This document shows, piece after piece, positions 1 to 15,149 of a stretch of 64,000 nt of DNA (positions within the stretch are counted from its first letter, which is position 1; each line of letters starts with the position of its first letter). Made by a program: the position numbers and the translations under genes. Below the pieces are notes generated by a model. That model was not told the origin of the DNA and searched no databases. It saw only the letters and a program-made list of their open reading frames with translations. The stretch is taken from NCBI RefSeq assembly GCF_963675165.1, contig NC_087377.1, positions 16,054,198 through 16,118,197 on the forward strand, read 5' to 3'. This stretch comes from Halichondria panicea. Lineage: Eukaryota > Porifera > Demospongiae > Suberitida > Halichondriidae.

Positions 1-2
1 TC

Positions 3-147
3 ACGGACACTTCAAACTATACATGGACATCTTACTACGGGTCTGCTAAATACTACAATATTTGGATCAATAGCTCCGTACAGCTCAACTACACCATCAC
101 AAGAGAAGCGTATCGCTACAATGCAAGTGACCTCACCCTTTCTCTGG
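3..147 (+). pseudogene. 3' fragment of a CARD/TM ectodomain gene (third copy)
   Basis: The third forward frame reads an extracellular-type segment with the motifs YYNIWINSSVQL and TITREAYRY. These match the ectodomain of the complete-ended copy at 9514-9912. Two or more N-x-S/T sites are visible. The similarity stops near 147, where the sequence switches abruptly to the complement of a RASSF exon (133-174). The transmembrane end and stop codon of the gene are therefore missing. I read this as the tail of another tandem unit to the left, cut by a deletion that joined it to the neighbouring RASSF gene. The ligand or function of the ectodomain is unknown. Confidence 0.7.
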
Positions 148-3100
148 GGCCGCTATTATCTCGATGTCCTCCACCTGTGAGGGTGTGTGTGTGGTGTGTG
201 TGTGTTGTGTGTGTTGTGTGTGTGGTGTGTGTGTGTGTGGGTGTGTCTGTGAGTGTGCGGGTGGTAGGTTATTGTACGAGTACAGCATACATGTATAAAG
301 GCCAAAATTATCAAATGATATGCTGCAAGCATTTCAATCCATGAATGGGTACTCAAACAGACCTACATAAAAGTTGTCTAGAGGAGGTTAGTACCAACCA
401 CCACCCATTGACCAGTGTGGGTGCATATGCGTGTGTGTACATAGTTCTTTTTATAGATCACCTGCTTGTCATGTGATAGGACAGCATGGGAACAAGTGAC
501 GGTCACTTTAGTCTCACACTTGCGATGGACAATGAACTCACAACCTACAGTGGGCAAGGGATTAAACACACATGCCTAATACGGTTCACAAGGAGTTAAA
601 ACATACACGTACACTAACTTGTTGTTTCAACTTCTGTTTACATTGACCTTCCTTCAACAGCTGCCTTCATATGATACACAATTAACAGAGCGATTTTACA
701 GAGCTACTTGTAGTATACAAGCTTACTATAGAAAGCCAGCTAGTACACACTGGTTGGTGTGTGTGAGCTAGGTACTAGGTACTGGTGTATAAGCTGCATG
801 CACTGGGACAAGCAATTATTTACAGCTAACAGCTCATAATCAAAACTACGAAATTAGCCCAAGTATTAATACCATCTCGTACAATGCTATCACTATTGAC
901 CCCCCTAAAGAGACCACCTCTCTATTGAGACCACTCAGTACTGTCCCTACAATGCTCACACTATATTGACCACCCTATTGAAACACACACACACGGCTAA
1001 AATAAACACATACATAAAGCTATATACAATACAGCCCACCGCAAACTACTGTCAGGATTTCCTTAAGACATGTTTTCCATGAAGCACTTCAAATTAAACA
1101 GAAAGCGATTCTTCTACACATAACAGTAACTGTTCATTAACACAGGCTCTGTACAGTGTTGCACTTTGTGAAGGTGCACGTTAATCACGTTATGGTGAAA
1201 ACAAGGTGGCATGAGAGTGTATTAATTAAGGTAGGTTGTGTTGAGGTGACCTCAATGCAATTACTATACAGTGTACATGTACTGTACACACGTTAGTACA
1301 CAATAAAGCAGTTACCTCGATCTGTACACCATTATAAGGTACTATCATTACCGTATAGCGGGTAATTTTTGTGGGGTAAAAAATTCGTTCAACTCGAAAA
1401 ACTATGGTTTTTGTGAGTAAAAATTTTGTTTAGTCTCGTTGCCTGCACTGCATTCCTACGTTAAGGTAAGCCACGCGTACGTTAACATTTCGTGGAGGTC
1501 AGCCTGCCCACGAAAATAACGAATATTATACCCCACGAAAATTACCCACTATACAGTAAGGTACGTACTACACATTAAGGTACTATGTAGTTACACTGTA
1601 CACACATTAAGGTAGCATTAAGGTACACATTAAGGGTGTTCACACATTAAGGTACACACTCACTGGCACACTTGAGCACCTGTCTGTAGAGCCCCCAGGC
1701 AATCTCCCCACATACATCACAGTACTCTGGCTTATTATGTGGGATAGACACAGGCTTGAAGTTGTGATCTTGACTAGCCTTAGCATCTGTACCCTCAGAA
1801 CAACTTGTCTCGAATGGATCTTGACATTTCGACGACGCATTCATATTGATTTCAACAGGTGCTATGGAGTAAGCAAGTCCTTTTCCTTTGGTGCCTTTCT
1901 TCTTGGGACGGCTAATTCGAAGGGTGTCCCGTATTTTAGACGCCAGTGACGAATCGTCCATATCTGCCGTAGATTTCGTCCCGTTTTGGTGTGTGTGTGA
2001 TGGGACGGGAGACGATGTACTTCGACTTGAACTCATCGAGCTTTTCTTCGGAAGAGGGCTTCGATTCGGACTACTGCTTCTACCGGGGCCACTTACACTT
2101 CGTCCTGGTGATGAACTACGACCGTTCAATGATTTAGTTGAGCTTTTCTTTCTTGTACTTGAAGTGGTACCATCACTATTCTCCATGTCGGTAGTGTTTG
2201 AGCTGCTAGCTATGTTCTGTCTTGTCTGTTTCGTGATGTCCTCCATACACGCCTCCTTCTGAGCGTGACAGATGCACTGCTTCCAGGCAGCAAACCTTGC
2301 CTTCAGCTGTGCACGTGTGTGTGTGTGTGTGGGGGGGGGGGGGGAGTGATCAATAACTTCTAAATGAACGCTAAACAAAATAATGTCATTGCCCTAAAGT
2401 ATGCTAACTACTGAAGAGTCACCTTATTTATGTATATCTCCTCTTGCTGATGGAGTATCCGAATGAAGTTGGTGAGTTCAGGCAGAGCGAATACGTCCCA
2501 TGAGAATGTCTTGTCACGGAGCACTAGCTTGCTGTTACGATGAGCACAGCTGCCATCCAGCATGATCTCCAGCGGGTGGTCCTCCTCAAACAATAGCCGA
2601 CCTGTTGTGTGTGTGGAGTGGGTGTAGTGAGTGTGTGTGTGTGTGTGTGTGTGTGGGAGAATTTTTAGATAAGACTAACAACACAAAATAGCAATACAAT
2701 ACACAGAGCTCTGCGCTGAGTATAGGGGTTGGAGGGAGGTACATGTATTTACATTATTATAAATACTAGTAATGATACTATGCACTGTAGTGTATGAAGG
2801 TTTGGAGGATTAACCTGACCACATATATAAGGGAGACACAGTACATGTACTCACAGTCACTGCCATATTCCTCGTACAATGAGAACTTCTTTCGATTGTC
2901 AGTTACGTAAAATTTCTTGAGCAAAATGTTCACCAACTGAAGAGAGAGAAAAGAAAAGGTCAATAACAGGAGGTCATCGTGCATATCAAAGAAGTGAGAC
3001 CATGTGTATGTTTTGGTAGCTGGACTACAGCTGATTAAGCAGAGGTCATGTGCAGATGATATTAATCAGACCATGTGTGTGTGGTAGCATGGTTATACTT

Positions 3101-5967
3101 GTACAGTACCTCTTTGGTGGTGGTTGTGTTGATGATGTGTACCAGTCTGTTGGTGTCAGTGGGCAGGTAGAATGCAATCTACAATAGTGGAGAGAGAATA
3201 GGATATCAGTACAACATTGTAGTATCCACCGGAACTATCTAGAAATAGCTGTAATGTATCTGTAATGATCTAGAACAATCTAGCTAGAATTGGAACTGTA
3301 CTTTGTACTTGTGGAAACTTCTAGAAGTTACTTTAGCTTTGTATATATAAGAAGGTTCTGTACTGTGCTCGGTGTGTTCTATTCTACCCCAAGAATATTT
3401 ATCTATGTCAAAGTGAAGACAATTAATAGATACAACAATTGGCGACAAGGATTAACTCAGAAGACAAGAAGAAGCTATGGCTACCCAGCATGGCGCTTTT
3501 GGAGAATTCTGTCCAGACAAAGAAGACTGGATATCCTACACTGAAAGACTAGAGCAGTATTTTCAGGCGAATGATGTCGACGCTGCAGAGAAGCAGAGGG
3601 CTATATTACTGAGTGTATGTGGAGCATCAACGTATCAACTGATCAGAGACTTAGTGGCTCCAGAACGGCCAAGCACCAAGACTTTCACACATCGACTACG
3701 CTGGACCATTTATCGGGAAAATGTTTCTCGTAATTGTGGATGCTTACTCAAAATGGTTAGAAGTTATGCCTGTGTCGTCTGCCAACTCCACTCAGACAGT
3801 TACAGCACTTAGGCAAGTGTTCTCTACCCATGGGATACCCGAAGTCATAGTGTCTGATAATGGCACTCCATTTACAAGTTTCGAGTTCAAGACATTTACC
3901 AAGAGCAATGGAATTCGTCACTTAACATCTGCACCATACCATCCATCAACCAATGGTCTTGCAGAAAGAGCAGTCCAGACTTTCAAGAGAGCAATGAAGA
4001 AAAGTGGATCTGGAGAGTTAAGTACCAAACTAGCTCGTTTTTTGTTTCATTATCGAACAACGCCTCATTCTACAACTGGCCAGACTCCAGCAGAACTACT
4101 CATGGGACGTTCCCTCCGAACATGCTTGGACTTGTTAAGGCCAAACATCAGAGCTAAGGTAGAAAACAAACAGCTCTCGCAGAAGTCATCTCATGACGTC
4201 AGAGTGAAAGAACGCTCATTCTTCCCACAAGACAAAGTGTATGTTAGAGAAGCAGGTACCAATTCACCATGGACGCCTGGAGTGATTGTATCGAAACAAG
4301 GAAATCTTACGTACGGAGTGAGACTAGAAGACGAACGACTAGTTAGGAGACATGTGGATCATGTTCGAAGTCGCTCTTCATCCTCCGATGAACCGCAGCA
4401 AACTGAAGAAGAAATGCACGATGAGATAGACATACCCTCATCACCAGCTCAGCCAGAAGAATCACAAAACCAAGAAGAACCAGCTCAACCAGAAGATTCA
4501 CAAGAAGAAGAGCAACTTCAAGCTCAAGAACCTCTCAGACGATCTACTAGAGGTCATAGACAACCGGAACGTTACGGATATTCAATTCCCACCACAGATG
4601 AACCTTCAATCTAAGGGTGGAGGAATGTAGTATCCACCGGAACTATCTAGAAATAGCTGTAATGTATCTGTAATGATCTAGAACAATCTAGCTAGAATTG
4701 GAACTGTACTTTGTACTTGTGGAAACTTCTAGAAGTTACTTTAGCTTTGTATATATAAGAAGGTTCTGTACTGTGCTCGGTGTGTTCTATTCTACCCCAA
4801 GAATATTTATCTATGTCAAAGTGAAGACAATTAATAGATACAACAAACATGATATAAACCTTACATAACATAATACTGTGCTAGTGAATGTACCGTATAG
4901 CGGGTAATTTTCGGGGGACAAAATATTCGTGGTTCAGCAATATTGAGACATTTCGTGGGTAATATTTTTCGTGGTTGCTGTTTGCAACTTGCAGGTAAAG
5001 GTAGGCAAGGTCGCTTCATTCGTGGGTAAAATATTCGTGGTCAGACCTCCAACCCGAAAACCACAAATATTTTGCCCCACGAAAATTACACGCTATACGG
5101 TATTTAGTTTTTCCTTCTTTCTTTCCCACTGTCTCCCAGTGCAGTGAAACCTCTAAGTGTCATAGTACAAGTGAACTGTATGTTGATTGCATGCAAAGGA
5201 TCTGTACAGAATGTGTTTCAAGGGTTCTTTCTGTGTGCATACATTAATATTGGATCAATAAAGTGTGCTATTTTAAAAAATATACCTCACCTCAAATCCA
5301 TCTGACATGCCATCCACTGAGTTGGTGGTCCTCTCTTTGACTGGCCTCATGTAACGATACCAAGAGGCACGAGTGACCGCCGTGGAGACGTGTATGAGTC
5401 GCTGTAAACACATGTGAACCCTCACGAACCCTTGGTACTCGATCAGACTGGGATCATTATGCTGTGAGTGGGCGGGGTCAATTATGTGTGGACTTATTGT
5501 ACATGTGTATAAATGAAATTCTTTGCAAACAAGTGGTGCTACTAAAAATATTTTCTGATTTTCGGAAAGCTGAGAAAAAGCTCTATCAAATAGTATTTTC
5601 AGCTCAACTTTTTTAACGGACTCAAATTTGAACTTTTCCCCCACGCATTTTTGTCAAAATTGGCCCCAAAAAATGACCTGTGATTTTAATACACCATATC
5701 AAAGAGCTCACTTTAAGCTACCAGAAAAACATTAAAGTATCGAAATTGGATAATCCAAAACCAAGTTATGGCCGTTCAAAGAACATCGCACCACTAGTCG
5801 ATAGTGGCGCTACATGTACAGTAGCCATACAGTAGCCATGTGTCACAGTGTGCATGTACTCACTGAGCTTCTGAGGTGGATGTGGTGGACGGGAGTGGTC
5901 TTCCTGTTGTACTCTCGTATCTTACGAGTGAGCTTCGTCTTCTCTATGATCAGCTGATAACTCGAGA
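133..5967 (-). CDS. RASSF-like protein, copy A: RA, SARAH, Ser/Lys linker, C1
   Basis: Exons with GT/AG ends, 5' to 3': 5967-5864, 5461-5291, 3178-3110, 2936-2855, 2601-2423, 2306-1664, 544-462 and 174-133; phases agree across all joins after the first exon. The first exon has the RASSF helix IEKTKLTRKIREYN. The second reads YQGFVRVHM, as before the RA domain of RASSF1/5. Exons 3-5 form the RA domain (FYLPTDTNRLVHIINTTTT, ILLKKFYVTDN, WDVFALPELTNFIRIL). Exon 6 starts with a SARAH-like helix and continues into a long Ser/Arg/Lys linker. The C1 finger spans exons 6-7 with spacing H-x14-C-x2-C-x13-C-x2-C-x4-H-x2-C-x7-C. RASSF proteins are Ras/Rap effectors that bind MST kinases through SARAH; this protein is probably a cytosolic or membrane-recruited scaffold. 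The last exon is fused to foreign sequence and stops after about 13 codons. The true start was not found; it must lie before the CARD gene at 6247 unless an exon is skipped past it. Confidence 0.82.
181..245. repeat. (GT)n-rich simple repeat
   Basis: Interrupted GT/TG dinucleotide tract directly downstream of the last RASSF copy A exon. It lies next to the deletion joint near 147 and could have helped the rearrangement (inference). Confidence 0.8.
1351..1556. mobile_element. 206-bp TA-flanked MITE in RASSF copy A
   Basis: The element starts ccgtatagcgggtaattttt and ends with the near-complement ccactatacag, flanked by TA on both sides. It has no coding capacity. TA target sites and terminal inverted repeats fit a Tc1/mariner-type MITE. 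The same insertion is at 11346-11551 in copy B, so it predates the tandem duplication. Confidence 0.75.
2632..2655. repeat. (GT)n microsatellite in a RASSF intron
   Basis: Short GT array in the intron just 5' (minus-strand sense) of the exon at 2601-2423. The equivalent position in copy B (12159-12365) has expanded to about 200 bp. Confidence 0.85.
3218..3437 (+). repeat. 5' LTR of Gypsy-type element
   Basis: 220 bp, TG...CA ends, with a TATA-like tatatata near its middle. Identical by eye to the 3' LTR, which implies recent insertion. Confidence 0.92.
3477..3687 (+). pseudogene. gag N-terminal fragment of the Gypsy element
   Basis: Open from ATG 3477, with a Gypsy capsid-like start (motifs FGEFCPDKEDWISYTERL and LLSVCGASTYQLIRDLVAP). 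The gag reading ends at a deletion joint around 3683-3690; downstream sequence continues in the integrase frame, which is a different frame. Only about 70 residues of gag remain, so no functional capsid is expected. Confidence 0.8.
3688..4614 (+). pseudogene. Integrase catalytic core and C-terminus of the Gypsy element
   Basis: Open frame reading YAGPFIGKMFLVIVDAYSKW, then SDNGTPFTS and YHPSTNGLAERAVQTFK, the classic rve integrase core with two acidic residues visible and a final Glu in GLAERA. After the core come a chromatin-binding-like stretch (VRRHVDHVR) and a Gln/Glu-rich tail ending near the purine tract. The zinc-binding N-terminus and everything upstream in pol are deleted. There is no in-frame start contiguous with gag, so it is treated as a remnant. 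Confidence 0.85.
4626..4845 (+). repeat. 3' LTR of Gypsy-type element
   Basis: 220 bp, matching the 5' LTR without visible differences, followed by the AACAT duplication. Confidence 0.92.
4893..5100. mobile_element. 208-bp TA-flanked MITE, copy A only
   Basis: Begins ccgtatagcgggtaatttt and ends with the complement (aaaattacacgctatacgg), flanked by TA at 4891-4892 and 5101-5102. Copy B at about 12972 has the uninterrupted site gaatgtatttag, so this inserted after the duplication. Same family ends as 1351-1556; no ORF. Confidence 0.85.
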
Positions 5968-8043
5968 CTTGTGAGGAGGAGGTGGAGCTGTGAGGGTGGT
6001 GAGGGTGTGTGTGTGTGTGGTGAGGGTGTGTGTGGGTGTCTTCTAAGTGCTGTGTGGAGTGATATGAGGGGGGTAACATCGGCAAATAAATTCATAGGTG
6101 TTAAAGATACCCATGTCCGATACATGCTACCTTGCAGAATGATTACCATTGTTACTATTGTTTGAATGAGCTTAGCACTATAGTGTCAAGAAATAAACAA
6201 ACACTTGCTCAAGAGAAACAAGAAAAGAGAAGCTAACAAAAAAAAGATGGCACATTTTAGCTACAAACTTTTAGTCTGGAGTCATGTGAAAACAATCAAG
6301 GAAGTAGCAAAGGACCCAAACTCTCTATCTGATGCTCTGTTTCAGAATGGCATCATATCACGGAATATACGAGATGAAATTCAACTAGACAGTATAGGAG
6401 ACACACAAAAGGCAAGAAAACTGGCCATTTGCTTGGAGGACATAATCAAGGCCTATCCACATCGATATAAGGAGATCATAGAGATTCTGAGAGAAGACTT
6501 TGGGGACCTGGTAGTTGCGTTAAAGAACAAAGAAGCAGAGATACTAGCAGGAGGTAAGTGAAAGGTAGTGGATGTCTTGTGTTGGTATTATAGGAGTGTG
6601 TCACTATCTAACACGAATGCTTTTTTTAGACTTGTCTGAAACACCAAGTCAAATAACCATAACTCTAATGAATCAGAACAAGACGATGATTTATGCATAA
6701 GACTAGAATGTGGATGCGAACATTGTGAGACGATTTCATGCAAGGACAAGATTGTCTCCGCACAGGTTCAACACAACTCAGCCTGTTCAAGGATGAATCA
6801 GAAAGGAGAGGCAAAACAGAAATGACATATTCTGCATACAAAGTTGCACTGCAGTGTCGAGCTGCTCACATGCATGCCAGTTATATAAGCTTAATCTCAA
6901 ACACGGTAAATGAGCTAAAGAAAAAACATGCCCTACCAGTTATTGTCAACTGTTTGAAAGCTCTTTTGAAGCCACAAGGCGCTAAAAAGCCGTTATACAG
7001 CCGCATATATACTGGACATCCAAGGAAGAGACTTAGAGATGTACAAACATATAAAGGGCTCGAGAAATACCTAGACACAGAGCTGTGCTCTTGGTTCAAC
7101 ATCGAGGTGATAAAAGGCTTAAGAACGGCACTATCAATTCAAGAAACAGACAAAAGTGTAAGATGCTGCATCTATTGTACCAAAGGCAATCATCCCAAAA
7201 TAGTTTGTAAACTACCAACTGATTTTATGATAGTAAAAGACAAGCAACTAAAATAAGCAAAAAATACAAAGCATCGATATGCCTGAGTGCAAGCGAAGGA
7301 TGGATGAAGCTAGTGGAGAGATAGTGTTTGAAATCAAGAGGGGCTACAGCAAGAGTCGGAGAGGTATAATATAATCATATACACACAGTATTCTTGATAT
7401 CATTTCGCTGTCCTTTGATATAGGAGCTGATTGAGGACACACCAGTGATGGAGGACACACAACCTATACCTTTACTGGGTACCTCAAACCACCCACGATC
7501 TAGGTGTACGCAGAAATCAAAGGTACGTGTACAATCAAGTTAGTCAGCTTGTTTCTATAATAATGAGTGCCACAATAATTATATAGCGTGCCTCGGGTAA
7601 CAAGATGCTCATTGAGCATTCACCCCGTGCGTTAAAGTTACTATGTGCATTATCTTGCAGAAAGAATGGCCTTGTTACTGTGCGCTTATCATGATCCTAA
7701 TCCTGGGGATTTCCGTGCTGATCGTTCAGTATGTACATCTGTTCATACTCGTACCTGGCACCATAGCCTCGATCCCAGCCCCTCTCACTAGAGGGCCTGG
7801 TAACCACCATTTGCGCATGGGTGGATTCAATAGTAAATTTGTTAGTAAAACTCTTTATAATTTATCAATTAACCTTTTGTACTATGGTCACCCACGTGGT
7901 TGATTAAACTATTAGTGTCAACAGAGAGAAATCGCCATCACAACTCTTGGCTCGTACAAGGAGCACTGATCTTACTGAGATGGCATCAAACAAGCGTCTG
8001 GAAGCAAGTAGACTTAATTGCCAGAGCTGGTAGGTACTGACAG

Positions 8044-8480
8044 AACTAGTGTTCAAGCTGGCGCTGTGCTAATGCCTCTCGCCATGTTTTTGCTTTCGCT
8101 CAAAAGTATTAGAGTGTTATATTAGTTTTTATAATGAATTTTATATTAAAGTTAGCTTATCTATATAAAGTCACTGAGAAGAAAATACTTATTTACATGC
8201 ATCTATTGTTGTTATTTATGGCTTACCAGGACCTCAAGAAAGAAGAAAATTGATTCTTCCAGGATCTGTAGTTCAGTGTATATAATATCTAAGAAGAAAA
8301 GACCTGTGTACATGCATATTGTTATCTATATTGTTATATGGTAGTGTTTTGTGGCTTACCAGGCCCTCAAGACAAAGATGATTCTGCCAGGAGGATCTGG
8401 ATCTGGATATTATTTTCTCACACATGGGGAATGAGCGCGCATGCGCATTACATCCACAGGAATAATTAAAGGGTGTGTCC
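8044..8480. repeat. Dispersed repeat, second copy at 49373-49815
   Basis: Nearly the same sequence occurs at 49373-49815, including tandem sub-blocks around 'ggcttaccagg(a/c)cctcaaga'. No coding potential recognised. Confidence 0.75.
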
Positions 8481-8493
8481 AAAGAGATCCACA

Positions 8494-8883
8494 AATGGCT
8501 ACTGCTAGCTAGCTAGCTAGCTGTTTTAACAGATATTTTCTGAGTATTGTAGCTAACAAAAAGCTAGCGCTTTAGTGCAAGGCTAACTCATATGTTGAAT
8601 AGAAAGTTTGTGCGGACAGATGATGCTATGAAAGATTCTGAAGAGACTGCAACAGCCTTCAATGTGAGTCAAACTAGCCATAACTTGAGAAAGAAGCTTT
8701 AGTTTGCTAATCCACGAATCAAAATCCAAGAGAACGTGGCTAGAAGCCTATAGAAGCTGTTAGCTTTCGTCGCATTGCAACCGTTGAGCAGTTACAGCTG
8801 GAACAGACACACAGACATACAGACACACACACACACAGTCAGCTTTACCGTATCCCTCGTGCGGCTACGCCTCGAGGCATAAA
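8494..8883. repeat. Dispersed element ending in cctcgaggcata
   Basis: Matches 50330-50684 (tgttttaacagatattttct to gcggctacgcctcgaggcata). It is distantly like the repeats at 34625, 49827 and 51066, sharing a phrase about lone 'cataactcgagaa' and 'aaatccacgaat'. Non-coding. Confidence 0.7.
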
Positions 8884-9961
8884 AACGCCCACCACTCTAC
8901 CACAGTACAAAAGAAGACAAAACCTGACTTTTCAACACTGGAGAGAGCTTGAGCAAGAGCAGAACGGAAGTAGAAGCCATCACAACAAAACTAGTCACTA
9001 GTCTAGGTCGTAAATGTTGTAAGTAGCTGTGTTATTTTATTAAAACTGCTGTGATTTGTGCAATGACATCATTGTAAAATATACAATATACTGACTAATT
9101 TACTAAGATATCTCGATCCCCAAGAATCTTGGGGCAACTGACGCATGCGCAGACAGTGTATACCAGGCCGTCTTTCTCAACTGAGAGCGGCCTGGAATCG
9201 AGGCTACCGGCACCACTACCGTGGTGTATCTCTATGGACAAGATGTTGTTCTACTGGCTACAACAGTACCAAGTTATCACAGCATAAACTTCAACGAGAT
9301 CACGCAACAAAACCAGTCACAAATTGATATCTATATTGGGAATCCTACCGTGTACAATGAATCAATATTCAAGCAAGGAAATGTACAGCCTCAATCAAGA
9401 GTTTTGGTTGACAGGGAATACTTGACACCTAACTCCATCCTGACAGTACAGCTTCAACCAGACAATGTGAATGAAACTAATTTCATAGCTACTATATAGT
9501 AATAAAAAATGTTTTGAATGGAACATATGCCGAAATAAATATCACAAGCCCTTCAAAACACACATGGACATTTAATGAGTCCAACTACTACAATATTTGG
9601 ATCAATAGCTCTGTACAGCTCAAGCACACCATCACAAGAGAAGCGTATCGCTACAATACACGTTATCTTACCCTCGGCTGTTCAATACTAGCCGATCAAG
9701 ACAGTTGCAGAGTGGAAAACACGGCAACATTGAGTGCTTTTGACAGAGTGTACATAATATATGGAATAGCATCTACAACACGAGATACAATTACTAAGCT
9801 GAGTTATGAAACCTTACATATTAAAACTTTTAATTATGGGCTTATCGTAGCTTGTATGTCACTTGCGACTTTTGTGTGTTCTTGTGCTTGTTGTCAAAGT
9901 TTTGAAAAATAAATTATTTACAAACTGAATGCTTTTTATGCATAATTATTATACATGTAAA

Positions 9962-14706
<4,745 letters not shown>

Positions 14707-14920
14707 CTTGTGATGCTGTGTGTGTGCATGGTGAGGGGGTGGTGTGTGGTGAAGACTGTTTTGGAATGGAATGCGTGGGGAGAGGTATCAATGCCAAACA
14801 ATTCACCAGTCACGTATGCGTTTTAATGTATCTAGCATTATTATGTGCTGACAATCACTATCATACCACTAGTGTGCAAACTAAAACAAACAAGAAAGGA
14901 GAAACAAAGTTCTCAGAAAG

Positions 14921-15142
14921 ATGGCACATTTTAGCTACAAAGCACTAGTCTGGAGTCATGTGAAAATGATTGAGGAAATAGCGAAGGACCCGAACTCTCT
15001 ATCTGATGCTCTGTTTCAGAATGGCATCATATCACAGGGGATACGAGATGAAATATAACTCGACAGTATCGGAGACACACAAAAGGCAAGAAAACTGGCC
15101 ATCTGCTTGGAAGACAAAATAAAAGCTGGTTATAACTGCTAA
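14921..15142 (+). pseudogene. CARD-like exon, copy B (stop codon, truncated)
   Basis: Reads MAHFSYKALVWSHVK and ALFQNGIISQGIRDEI, close to the CARD exon of copy A (6247). It carries an in-frame TAA where copy A has Gln (after IRDEI). Similarity ends soon after 15120 (DKIKAG), before the copy A exon end. The transmembrane and ectodomain exons are absent. It starts 215 bp from the first known exon of RASSF copy B, on the other strand, as in copy A. Confidence 0.85.
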
Positions 15143-15149
15143 AATAGGC

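Larger units (their letters stand above)
3213..4850 (+). mobile_element. Young, internally deleted Ty3/Gypsy-type LTR retrotransposon
   Basis: Two 220-bp LTRs (3218-3437 and 4626-4845) bound an internal region of about 1.19 kb. They look identical base for base and begin TGTAG and end CAACA. The flanks carry a 5-bp duplication AACAT (3213-3217 and 4846-4850). The duplicated locus near 12934 has one AACAT and no element, giving the empty site directly. A putative primer-binding site (attggcgacaagg) follows the 5' LTR and a purine-rich tract (aagggtggaggaa) precedes the 3' LTR. Inside, the start of gag is joined to the integrase core; protease, reverse transcriptase, RNase H and the integrase N-terminus are gone. 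It cannot move without another element's enzymes. It sits in an intron of RASSF copy A. Confidence 0.92.
7764..9206. mobile_element. hAT-like TIR insertion inside the CARD/TM gene
   Basis: Starts tagcctcgatccc and ends gaatcgaggcta. Flanks are ctggcacca and ccggcacca, an 8-9 bp near-duplication that fits a hAT-type target site. Removing it rejoins VPG to TTTVV in one frame, so it split a coding exon right after the transmembrane helix. It holds further nested repeats and no transposase that I can see. Confidence 0.65.
6247..9912 (+). pseudogene. CARD-like / two-TM glycoprotein gene, copy A (broken)
   Basis: Exon 1 (6247-6553, donor GTAAGT) encodes a ~100-residue death-fold domain resembling CARD (ALFQNGIISRNIRDEI, QKARKLAICLEDII). 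A middle exon block (about 6630-7256) with a Cys-rich start (CGCEHC) and the motif LEKYLDTELCSWFN is not recognised; it needs frame changes near 6700-6825. Further exons are about 7279-7363 and 7424-7522. An exon from 7661 encodes a hydrophobic helix (CALIMILILGISVLIVQYVH). An inserted element (7764-9206) interrupts the reading, which resumes at 9207 as an ectodomain with several N-x-S/T sites. After another frameshift near 9500 it continues at 9514-9912 and ends in a second helix (LIVACMSLATFVCSCACC). Expected topology is cytosolic CARD, TM, ectodomain, TM. It is divergent from RASSF copy A, 280 bp apart. Probably a receptor-like adaptor in life; this copy is a pseudogene or badly assembled. 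Confidence 0.65.
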
